Assembly: GCA_903840165.1 (NCBI GenBank)
Contig: CAIMEY010000048.1
Location: 1 to 64,000 of the forward strand
Source of the DNA: an uncultured Myxococcales bacterium
GTDB lineage: Bacteria; Myxococcota_A; UBA9042
Reading direction: 5' to 3'
DNA length: 64,000 nucleotides
Shown: positions 56,779 to 64,000 of the stretch, one piece after another
How positions within the stretch are numbered: the first letter of the stretch is position 1
Layout: every line of letters begins with the position of its first letter
The notes under the pieces: model-generated
Told to the model about the DNA's origin: nothing
Database searches by the model: none
The model's input: the letters and a program-made list of their open reading frames with translations, nothing else
Program-made: the position numbers and the translations under genes

Positions 56779-57111
56779 ATGAGCAAGATTCGCAAGAACG
56801 ACCTGGTGGCGGTGTTGGCCGGCAAAGACCGCGGCAAGACGGGCAAAGTCCTGCGCGTAGTTGCCCAAGGCAAGCGCGTCGTCGTCGAAAAGATCAACAT
56901 CATCAAGCGTCACCAGAAGGCTCGACGCGCCGATGAGAAAGCTGGCATCATTGAGAAGGAAGCACCGTTCGACATCAGCAATGTCGCACTGGTGAGCCCG
57001 ACCACTGGCAAGCCGGTGCGCGTCGGTTTCAAGTTTGTCGAGACGGCAGACGGCCAGTCCAAGAAAGTGCGCGTTGTGCACAAGACTGGTGAAGTTCTCG
57101 ATCAGATCTAA
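56779..57111 (+). CDS. rplX: ribosomal protein uL24
   Basis: The ATG at 56779 follows AAGGTG and gives 110 residues. The KOW motif is visible in VAVLAGKDRGKTGKVLRV, followed by INIIKRHQK and the beta-rich C-terminal part. It is an assembly initiator of the 50S subunit. Confidence 0.97.
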   Translation: MSKIRKNDLVAVLAGKDRGKTGKVLRVVAQGKRVVVEKINIIKRHQKARRADEKAGIIEKEAPFDISNVALVSPTTGKPVRVGFKFVETADGQSKKVRVVHKTGEVLDQI

Positions 57112-57238
57112 GCGAGCGGGACCAGCCGTGAGCCGCAATTCCGGGTGGAATGCGCCGGACTGGATCAAGCCCTGCCCGCAGCGGCAGGAACGTGGTTGGC
57201 CAAGCGAAGACTTGGACTGACCTTTAGGGAGAAGAGCT

Positions 57239-57781
57239 ATGGCACCGCGTTTGCAGGAAAAATACAGCCAGGTGGCAATCGCCGCGCTGACCCAAGAGTT
57301 TGCCTACGTCAATCCGATGCAGGTGCCGCGCCTCCAGAAGATCGTCATCAACTTTGGTCTGGGTGAAGCCACGCAGAACCCCAAAGTCATTGAGAAGACG
57401 GTCGAGCAGTTGACTTTGATGGCTGGCCAGAAGCCAATCGTCACGCGTTCGCGCAAGTCAATCGCCAACTTCAAGCTGCGCGAGAACATTCCGATCGGTG
57501 TCAAGGTGACCCTTCGCCGCGACAAAATGTTTGAGTTCCTCGACCGTTTGGTCTCCATCGCCCTGCCGTCCGTGCGCGACTTTCGTGGCGTGAGCCCGAA
57601 GGGGTTCGACGGCCGCGGTAACTTCACGATGGGCCTCAAAGAACAGATCATCTTCCCGGAAATCAGCTATGAATCCGTGGACAAAGTGCGCGGTATGAAC
57701 ATCACGATGGTCACCTCCGCCAAGACCGACGCCGAGAGCAAGGCCCTGCTCGCCCACTTGGGCGTGCCCTTCCGCAAGTAG
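57239..57781 (+). CDS. rplE: ribosomal protein uL5
   Basis: The 180-residue protein starts after GGGAGAAG and has [48 protein letters not shown] and EQIIFPEI. It contacts 5S rRNA and the P-site tRNA. Length is normal. Confidence 0.98.
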   Translation: MAPRLQEKYSQVAIAALTQEFAYVNPMQVPRLQKIVINFGLGEATQNPKVIEKTVEQLTLMAGQKPIVTRSRKSIANFKLRENIPIGVKVTLRRDKMFEFLDRLVSIALPSVRDFRGVSPKGFDGRGNFTMGLKEQIIFPEISYESVDKVRGMNITMVTSAKTDAESKALLAHLGVPFRK

Positions 57782-57838
57782 GCAGGACCGGCCCTTCGCC
57801 GATAAGTCAGAAAACAGCGCAAGATTACAGAGGAACCC

Positions 57839-58024
57839 ATGGCCAAGACCAGCCAAATCAACAAGTCGAACGGCCCGCAGAAGTTCGAAATTCGTCACCG
57901 CAACCGCTGCAAAGTCTGTGGACGTCCACGCGGTTACCTGCGCAAGTTCGCACTGTGCCGTATTTGCTTCCGGTCCCTGGCTGTGCGCGGCGAACTGCCG
58001 GGCGTGACCAAGGCTTCCTGGTAG
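57839..58024 (+). CDS. rpsN: ribosomal protein uS14, zinc-binding short form
   Basis: The 61-residue protein has C24xxC27 and C40xxC43 around [12 protein letters not shown], so it is the zinc-containing short version rather than the 101-residue zinc-free one. GAGG stands upstream of the ATG. The spacer after it (282 nt) holds the short palindrome CCGGCAGGTGCCGG near 58183 and no gene. Confidence 0.97.
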   Translation: MAKTSQINKSNGPQKFEIRHRNRCKVCGRPRGYLRKFALCRICFRSLAVRGELPGVTKASW

Positions 58025-58306
58025 GCAAACGGGGAAACGCTCGGGTCGACTCGCGCAGTCCGACACGCCGTAACCCCTTGGTCAGCGTAGCTTTTAGCGC
58101 GTTGACTGAAACAATCGATGGTCCGCATTGAGCGGGCCCCCTTTTCGCCCACGCAACCGGGCGTTCGCGGTAACTGGTAGTACCGGCAGGTGCCGGCAAC
58201 CCAGGTGCCCATCCAGGGACAAACATCGGTGGAGCCCCCAGGCGGGCCAAGCCGAAGCAAGACCCTGAGCGGCAAACGGTTTTTGCAGAACAGACAGAGG
58301 CATTTC

Positions 58307-58705
58307 ATGGCGACTACCGATCCGATCGCAGACTTCCTGACCCGCATCCGCAACGGCATCATGGCCCGGCATACGGAAGTGCGCTGCCCCGCTTCCAACA
58401 TGATTCGCAACCTCGCGCGAATCCTGCATGAAGAAGGCTACGTCAACGGCGTGACCGAAGAGGTCGAGAGCGCCCAGGGCGCCCTGGTGTTGCAACTGCG
58501 CTACGCTGCTGATAAAACCAACGTGATTACCGGGATTCGTCGGGCTTCGCGGCCTGGCCAGCGCCGTTACTGCGGTGTCGGCGAGATTCCGCGCGTCAAG
58601 AACGGTATGGGTATCGCCATCTTGTCGACTTCAGGCGGCGTGATGACCGGGGCCAAAGCGCGTCACGCCAATGTGGGCGGCGAGCTGATCTGCACGGTCT
58701 GGTAG
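58307..58705 (+). CDS. rpsH: ribosomal protein uS8
   Basis: The ATG at 58307 follows GAGG and gives 132 residues: TDPIADFLTRIRNG, NLARILHEEGYV and the C-terminal GIAILSTSGGVMT with the final GGELICTVW. In E. coli uS8 represses the spc operon by binding near rplE; no matching site was looked for in detail. Confidence 0.97.
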   Translation: MATTDPIADFLTRIRNGIMARHTEVRCPASNMIRNLARILHEEGYVNGVTEEVESAQGALVLQLRYAADKTNVITGIRRASRPGQRRYCGVGEIPRVKNGMGIAILSTSGGVMTGAKARHANVGGELICTVW

Positions 58706-58835
58706 TCCCAAGCCCATTGGTCTTTGGATCTTTTTGTCCAACAGACCGTGCCGCCGTAGCAACGAGCGACAACGGTCTACCAGCACTGCGTCCCTAGCCC
58801 TTGCCGGGCACAGGACAATCCCAGCGGGGAACATC

Positions 58836-59417
58836 ATGGTAACGCAAAGCGAAAACAAGGTCATCGAGTCACGCGTTGGCAAGGCGCCCGTCGCCATTCC
58901 TGCCAAAGTGACATTCGCGGTCTCCGGTGAACAGGTCACGGTCAAAGGTCCGCTCGGCACGCTGACGCGCACGTTCAAAGGCGTAACCTTTGAGCAAGAG
59001 GGCGCCGAAGTGCACGTCAAGGCGACGGCGACCAATCGCACGGGCAAGGCCCTGCACGGCCTGGGGCGCAACCTGTTTCGCAACATGGTGCAAGGCGTGT
59101 CCGTGGGCTACAAGAAGGAGCTCGACGTCGTCGGCGTCGGTTTCCGCGTGGAAGCGATTGGCGCGAACCTCAAGTTCTCCATCGGTTTTTCTCACCCCGT
59201 GATGTTCGCCCTGCCGGCGGCCGTGGTGTGCAAGATTGAAAAGCAGACGCACTTGGAACTGACCAGCGTCGACAAAGAGTTGCTGGGTCAAATCGCGGCC
59301 AATATCCGCGGTCTGCGCGCACCTGAGCCATACAAGGGCAAGGGCGTTCGTTACAGCGACGAGACCGTTCGCATGAAGGCCGGCAAGTCCGGTGGCAAGG
59401 GCGGCAAGAAGAAGTAG
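58836..59417 (+). CDS. rplF: ribosomal protein uL6
   Basis: The ATG at 58836 follows GGGGA and gives 193 residues. The core has the paired beta domains with NMVQGVSVGYKKEL and the C-terminal EPYKGKGVRYSDE. The N-terminus has about eight extra residues, and the Lys/Gly-rich tail is slightly longer than usual. Confidence 0.97.
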   Translation: MVTQSENKVIESRVGKAPVAIPAKVTFAVSGEQVTVKGPLGTLTRTFKGVTFEQEGAEVHVKATATNRTGKALHGLGRNLFRNMVQGVSVGYKKELDVVGVGFRVEAIGANLKFSIGFSHPVMFALPAAVVCKIEKQTHLELTSVDKELLGQIAANIRGLRAPEPYKGKGVRYSDETVRMKAGKSGGKGGKKK

Positions 59418-59592
59418 CCCCTAGTTGGCCGAGTGGCCCTAGTTTCCGCGGGATACGTCGTGTTGGCGTACCTGCAACCGGGCGAGGCCTTGGCGCCAAG
59501 TCCGCAGTATCCGCAGCGAGAGGCGTGTCCCCACGTAGGGTGCGCACAAGCCGAGCAGGCTACGCTGCCCCTGGCTCAAGGAAGAGAAAGAC

Positions 59593-60000
59593 ATGTTTAT
59601 TCAGAAGTATCGCAACGAGCGTGAGCACCGCAAGGCCCGCCTGCGCTTTGGCCTCAAGGGTACGCCCGAGCGTCCGCGCATGAGCGTTTTCCGTTCCGCT
59701 CGGCACATTTACGTGCAGATCATCGATGACGAGACCGGCACGACGCTGGCCGCTGCTTCGACCGTTGAGCCGGAGCTGCGCAAGTTCGATGGCGATAAGT
59801 CTGCCGCTGCTGAAGCCGTGGGCCGTTTGGCCGCTGAGCGCGCCGTTGCCAAGGGCATCACCAAGTTGGTGTTCGATCGCAATGGTTTCCGCTACACGGG
59901 TCGCGTGGCTGCCGTCTCCAAGGTCGCCCACGAACTGGGCCTCCTGAGCAAGACTGGCTACAGCGCCACGGGCGAAACGGGTGCGGATTCTGCTGAATAA
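59593..60000 (+). CDS. rplR: ribosomal protein uL18
   Basis: The 135-residue protein starts after AAGGAAGAG and has RPRMSVFRSARHIYVQIID, AAEAVGRLAAERA and VFDRNGFRYTGRV. It binds 5S rRNA. A C-terminal extension of about 17 residues follows the usual end (LGL). Confidence 0.96.
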   Translation: MFIQKYRNEREHRKARLRFGLKGTPERPRMSVFRSARHIYVQIIDDETGTTLAAASTVEPELRKFDGDKSAAAEAVGRLAAERAVAKGITKLVFDRNGFRYTGRVAAVSKVAHELGLLSKTGYSATGETGADSAE

Positions 60001-60075
60001 AGCGGCACCGCTGCATTTTCCTGAGCATATACAGCGCCTGTAACAACAAAAAGGCGCTCAAGACGGAGTCTAGTC

Positions 60076-60651
60076 ATGGCAGCAGAGAATACGCGTCAGG
60101 GACCCAGTGGCCGCGGTGGCGAGCGCGATCCGCGCGGTGGCAATCAGCGGCGGGAGCGCCCGGCGGAAGTCGATAGTGAGTTCGGCACAGCCACCATCGC
60201 GATCAACCGCACCGCTAAGGTGGTCAAGGGTGGTCGTCGCTTCAGCTTTTCCGCGTTGATCGTGGTGGGCGATGGCAAGGGCAAAGTCGGCATCGGTATG
60301 GGCAAGGCGGCGGAAGTGCCTGAGGCCATTCGCAAAGGTACGGAGCAGGCTCGCAAGGCCATGTTCCAGGTGCCGCTGGTCAAAGGTTCGATCCCCCATG
60401 ACGCCCTCGGGCACTACGGTGCGGGTGAAGTTCTGCTGCGTCCTGCTGGACGTGGTACGGGCGTCATCGCCGGTGGTCCCGTGCGTGCCGTGCTCGAGCA
60501 GGCCGGCGTTCGCGACGTTGTGACCAAGTGCATCGGCAGCAATAATCCGCACAACGTGGTGCGAGCGACCTTGGATGCCCTGCGCCAACTGCGCACGGTC
60601 GACCAGATTTCGAGCCGTCGCGGCAAGCCGATCGAGGAGATCCGCGGCTAA
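60076..60651 (+). CDS. rpsE: ribosomal protein uS5
   Basis: The 191-residue protein has an Arg/Gly-rich N-terminal extension, then [30 protein letters not shown] and [16 protein letters not shown]. It shapes the decoding site and the mRNA entry. rpmD (uL30), which usually follows, is absent: rplO starts 193 nt later and the gap holds no open uL30-like frame. Confidence 0.97.
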   Translation: MAAENTRQGPSGRGGERDPRGGNQRRERPAEVDSEFGTATIAINRTAKVVKGGRRFSFSALIVVGDGKGKVGIGMGKAAEVPEAIRKGTEQARKAMFQVPLVKGSIPHDALGHYGAGEVLLRPAGRGTGVIAGGPVRAVLEQAGVRDVVTKCIGSNNPHNVVRATLDALRQLRTVDQISSRRGKPIEEIRG

Positions 60652-60844
60652 TCCAGCGTGCTGCGTTGCCCCGCTTTGACCTTGTTGTCGGGCGGTGGCG
60701 CCGTGCACCCGGCTCGTCCGCCCGGCAAGGCTTTGCCGCGGGCTTGTCAGTCGCCCATTGCAACCGTATACTTTCGCGCCTTCCAAGCGCAGTCTGCCAC
60801 CGGGCGGCGCGTCCGCAGTCGGTGTTGAATCGCAGGAGCCAGCC

Positions 60845-61288
60845 ATGAACGAACTCAGCAATCTCCGGCCCCCACGTGGCGCCGTTAAGACCCGCAAGCG
60901 TCTCGGTCGCGGCGTCGGCTCTGGCTTGGGCAAGACCTCTGGTCACGGCCACAAGGGCCAAGAGCAGCGCAAGTCGCGCGACGTCGGCCCCGCCTTTGAA
61001 GGCGGCCAGATGCCGATCCAGCGCCGTTTGCCGAAGATCGGTTTTACCAATATCTTCGCCAAGAAGTACGCGACGCTCAACGTTGGCGAACTCGCGATCT
61101 TCCCCGCCGGTTCGACGGTGGATGAGACCGCGTTGCGCGTCGTTGGCTTGGTCAAAGGCCGGATCGACGGCGTCAAGATCCTCGGCGACGGCGATCTGGG
61201 CGTTGCCCTGACGGTTGTCGCTGCCAAGTTCACGGCGTCTGCGCAGGCCAAGATCGTGGCTGCCGGCGGTACGGCCCAGAACCCGTAA
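60845..61288 (+). CDS. rplO: ribosomal protein uL15
   Basis: The ATG at 60845 follows AGGAG and gives 147 residues: [51 protein letters not shown], and the C-terminal domain. Length is normal. Confidence 0.97.
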   Translation: MNELSNLRPPRGAVKTRKRLGRGVGSGLGKTSGHGHKGQEQRKSRDVGPAFEGGQMPIQRRLPKIGFTNIFAKKYATLNVGELAIFPAGSTVDETALRVVGLVKGRIDGVKILGDGDLGVALTVVAAKFTASAQAKIVAAGGTAQNP

Positions 61289-61409
61289 CTCGAGTCTTTG
61301 CGCGGGCCTGCCACCATGCTTGGCGATGCCCGCTCCAGGTCAATCTGCGGCCCGTATGGTGCCAAAGAGGCCGAACACTGACATTCCGCATGGAACCGGG
61401 AGGCCAAGA

Positions 61410-62744
61410 GTGGCCAACGCGCTGCAGAACATCGCCAAGGTACCTGAGCTCAAGACTCGTATCCTGTACTCGCTGGTTATGCTGGCGATCTACCGCGTGG
61501 GCGTGTTCGTGACCGTGCCGGGCGTTGATCGCCAGGTCATGGCCGAGCATTTCAACGCGTCCGGTTCGGGCCTGCTTGGATTGTTCAATCTGTTTTCCGG
61601 CGGTGCGCTGCAAAACATCTCGATTTTCGCCCTCGGCATCATGCCTTACATCTCGGCGAGCATCATTCTGCAGTTGTTGACTGTGGTGGTGCCTGCCGTT
61701 GAACGCCTGAACAAAGAAGGCGAACAAGGTCGGCGCAAGATCAATCAGTGGACGCGCTACGGCACCGTCATCCTGTCCTTTGTCCAGGGCATGGCCATGG
61801 CCGTGTATCTGGAGAGCCAGAACACGCAAATGGGCGCGGGTTCCTCTTTGGTTCACGCCGGTTGGGCATTCCGCCTGCTCTGTGTGCTGTCGCTGACCAC
61901 CGGCACCGTGTTCATCATGTGGCTGGGCGAACGCATCAGCGAGCGTGGGCTGGGTAATGGCATTTCCCTCGTGATTTACGCAGGTATCGTGGCAAGTCTG
62001 CCCCACGCGCTGTCCCAGACCTACGAACTGATCAAGAACGGCCAGATTTCTGTCCCCGTGCTTGGCCTGATCGCAGTGATGGTTGTCGCCGTCATCGGCG
62101 GCATTGTCTACTTCGAGAGCGCGCAACGCCGCATTCCCGTTCAGTATGCCAAGCGCGTCGTCGGCCGTCAGATGGTGGCCTCGCAGTCGAGCTTCTTGCC
62201 CCTCAAGGTGAACTCGGCCGGCGTGATTCCGCCGATCTTTGCCAGCTCGATCCTGATGTTCCCCGCGACGATGGCGAACTTCTTTCCGTCTTTCGGTGCC
62301 TTGCAAAGCGTCGTTCAGAACTTGGTCCCTGGCCATGTCCTGTACAACGCCATGTATGTCGGCCTGATCGTGTTCTTCTGCTATTTCTACACCGCCGTGA
62401 CGTTTAATCCGGTGGATGTGGCAGATAACCTCAAGAAAGGCGGCGGCTTTGTGCCTGGCGTTCGCGCTGGCAAGAAGACGGCTGAGTACATCGATCGCGT
62501 GCTGTCCCGCATCACCTTTGGCGGTGCCATGTACATCAGCGCCATCTGCGTGCTGCCGACGTTCATGCAGACCAATTTCAACGTGCCCTTCTTCTTTGGC
62601 GGCACCTCCCTGCTGATTGTGGTGGGCGTGGCCATGGATACGGCGCGGCAGATTGAAAGCCATTTGATTACTAGGTCCTATGAAGGCTTTGCCGGTGCCG
62701 GTGGACCGCGGGTGCGCGGACGTCGCAACGACAATGAGTACTAG
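61410..62744 (+). CDS. secY: SecY preprotein translocase subunit
   Basis: GTG at 61410 has GGAGG 7 nt upstream and gives 444 residues with ten hydrophobic segments. Landmarks are [24 protein letters not shown], the plug region with [25 protein letters not shown], the cytoplasmic [17 protein letters not shown] loop, [20 protein letters not shown], and [19 protein letters not shown]. It forms the protein-conducting channel of the inner membrane. Confidence 0.98.
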   Translation: MANALQNIAKVPELKTRILYSLVMLAIYRVGVFVTVPGVDRQVMAEHFNASGSGLLGLFNLFSGGALQNISIFALGIMPYISASIILQLLTVVVPAVERLNKEGEQGRRKINQWTRYGTVILSFVQGMAMAVYLESQNTQMGAGSSLVHAGWAFRLLCVLSLTTGTVFIMWLGERISERGLGNGISLVIYAGIVASLPHALSQTYELIKNGQISVPVLGLIAVMVVAVIGGIVYFESAQRRIPVQYAKRVVGRQMVASQSSFLPLKVNSAGVIPPIFASSILMFPATMANFFPSFGALQSVVQNLVPGHVLYNAMYVGLIVFFCYFYTAVTFNPVDVADNLKKGGGFVPGVRAGKKTAEYIDRVLSRITFGGAMYISAICVLPTFMQTNFNVPFFFGGTSLLIVVGVAMDTARQIESHLITRSYEGFAGAGGPRVRGRRNDNEY

Positions 62745-62903
62745 GGGACCTTGTTCAGGCATGGCTTGGACTATTGCTTCTCAAGGGGACTCGCGGTTCC
62801 CAGGCCTGCGTTTGCGGGCCAAACGCCGGTCGAGCGGGCCCACGGGCTGTAGCCAAAGTCTGATGACGGCCAGAGCAATACCGACGACGGCGAGAGCAAA
62901 ATC

Positions 62904-63578
62904 ATGAGTCGCAACGCCAATCGCATCATCCTGCTCGGAGGCCCGGGCGCCGGCAAAGGCACTGTGGCGATGACGCTGGTCGATCGCTTCGCCTTACAGC
63001 ACCTGTCCACGGGCGACATGCTGCGGGCAGCGGTGGCGGCGGGCACGGAGTTGGGCAAGACAGCCAACGGGTTTATGTCGCACGGCGCCTTGGTGCCCGA
63101 TGACGTCATGGTTGGGCTTATCCAAGAGCGGGTGCAGCAAGCAGATTGCCGCCTTGCCGATGGTACGCCGCGTTTCTTGCTGGACGGCTTTCCGCGGACG
63201 ATGCCCCAGGCCGACGCCCTGGACCGCCATGGCCTAGGGCCGGACGTGGTGGTGTATCTTGTGGTCAAAGATGAGATTTTGGTGCGGCGCTTGACCGGAC
63301 GGCGTAGCTGTCCCAAGTGCGGCAATCCGCATCACGTGGAGTTCGCGCCGCCGCTGCACGAGGGGCTGTGCGACCGCTGCGGAACGGCGTTGGTGCATCG
63401 CGTAGACGATCAGGAAGCGGCTATCCGCAAGCGAATCGACCTGTTTCACAGTCAGACCGATCCCCTGGTGCAGCGCTATGCGCCGCTGCTGGTGACGATC
63501 GATGGGGAGCAGTCGCAGGAACGTGTTGCGCGATCGGTGATCGAAGGCCTTCGCGCCTTGGAAGCCACGGGATCGTGA
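62904..63578 (+). CDS. adk: adenylate kinase with zinc-type LID
   Basis: The 224-residue enzyme interconverts ATP, ADP and AMP. It has the P-loop GGPGAGKGT at 12-20, LSTGDMLR, FLLDGFPRT, and a LID with four cysteines (C136, C139, C156, C159), the zinc form. map (methionine aminopeptidase), commonly between adk and infA, is missing from the 175-nt gap that follows. Confidence 0.97.
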   Translation: MSRNANRIILLGGPGAGKGTVAMTLVDRFALQHLSTGDMLRAAVAAGTELGKTANGFMSHGALVPDDVMVGLIQERVQQADCRLADGTPRFLLDGFPRTMPQADALDRHGLGPDVVVYLVVKDEILVRRLTGRRSCPKCGNPHHVEFAPPLHEGLCDRCGTALVHRVDDQEAAIRKRIDLFHSQTDPLVQRYAPLLVTIDGEQSQERVARSVIEGLRALEATGS

Positions 63579-63753
63579 GCGGTCGGTCAGGTAAGGGCAG
63601 GGCTGCAAGGCCCTGGAACGGGACGAAAATCTCGTGACGAAGACCCAGGCCCGGGGCAAAGGATGGATCGCCAGACGGCGGTCGATCGCAGCAGTGGGCA
63701 AGTACAACGGCAGGGTCGCCCGCAACGGCACCTAGCGATCACCGGGAGCGTGG

Positions 63754-63972
63754 ATGTCGAAAGACGACGCCATTGAAGTCGAAGGCACTGTACTGGAACC
63801 ATTGCCGAACGCGATGTTTCGCGTGCAGTTGGACAATGGTCACAAGGTGCTGGCGCACGTATCTGGCAAGATGCGCATGCACTTCATCCGCATCCTGCCG
63901 GGCGATAAGGTCAAGGTGGCGTTGAGCCCCTACGATCTGACCCGAGGTCGGATTACCTACCGTGCCAAATAG
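63754..63972 (+). CDS. infA: translation initiation factor IF-1
   Basis: The 72-residue OB-fold protein has [35 protein letters not shown] with one change from the usual KMRxxxIRILPGD pattern ([10 protein letters not shown]) and ends [16 protein letters not shown] lies 6 nt before the ATG. It binds the 30S A-site during initiation. The superoperon probably continues to the right. Confidence 0.98.
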   Translation: MSKDDAIEVEGTVLEPLPNAMFRVQLDNGHKVLAHVSGKMRMHFIRILPGDKVKVALSPYDLTRGRITYRAK

Positions 63973-64000
63973 GTGAAGGTACTGGGGTTTTTCTCCTGGT

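Noticed and set aside
61230-62762. 510-codon open frame antisense to secY
   Set aside because: secY is certain. The antisense product is His/Arg/Asp-rich with no domain, typical of the complement of a membrane protein gene.

Overview
The window is high-GC bacterial chromosome. Several traits suggest a Myxococcota-like (former Deltaproteobacteria) lineage, possibly an uncultured one. These are long Cys-rich lipoproteins built from CGDGxC...CPxDC modules behind Asp/Thr/Ser-rich linkers, an Asp-box secreted giant, a fibrinogen-like/P-domain surface protein, a protein resembling DUF2378, and a typical Gram-negative gene set (MlaF/MlaD, FtsX-type permease, HemW). The taxonomy is inferred from style, not from a search. 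No rRNA, tRNA, CRISPR array, transposase or prophage was recognised.

Layout. 1-250: end of a 60-bp tandem repeat array and the first copy of a 73-bp repeat that returns inverted at 6533-6605. 249-4393 (minus): a three-gene cluster with a CrtC-like/polyprenyl synthase fusion, a degenerate asparagine-synthetase-like protein and a DUF2378-like protein. 4468-13349: envelope and secreted proteins (Cys-rich lipoprotein, LysM lipoprotein, CPBP protease, a protein with three DsbA-like domains, a fibrinogen-like surface protein). 13399-17135 (minus): a membrane protein, then the translation operon bL25-pth-bS6-bS18-bL9 with a good sigma70-type promoter at 17249-17276. 17487-33380: tryptophanase, a DUF1015 protein, an 1815-residue secreted Asp-box protein, yacG, an FtsX-like permease, hemW overlapping an unusual PKD/phosphoesterase-like protein, and two hypotheticals. 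33460-37093: maf, yggS, a UPRT-like protein, hpt and a metallo-beta-lactamase-fold protein, all on the plus strand and probably co-transcribed. 37214-41298: two tandem paralogous Cys-rich lipoproteins. 41484-46608: polA, methylmalonyl-CoA epimerase, mlaF and mlaD. 47318-63972: the str-S10-spc ribosomal superoperon, from rpsL to infA.

The ribosomal superoperon is the most unusual core region. tuf and rplC (uL3) are absent between fusA and rplD, and rpmD and map are absent from their usual places. The spacers between genes are long (57-343 nt) where most bacteria have almost none, and several carry hairpins. A leader of about 570 nt precedes rpsL, and a large imperfect hairpin lies between rpsL and rpsG, where E. 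coli has its S7 operator. Among accessory genes the strongest candidates for something undescribed are the CrtC-like/prenyl synthase fusion cluster, the triple DsbA-like protein with a 17-bp palindrome upstream, and the ABC ATPase with a damaged signature motif.
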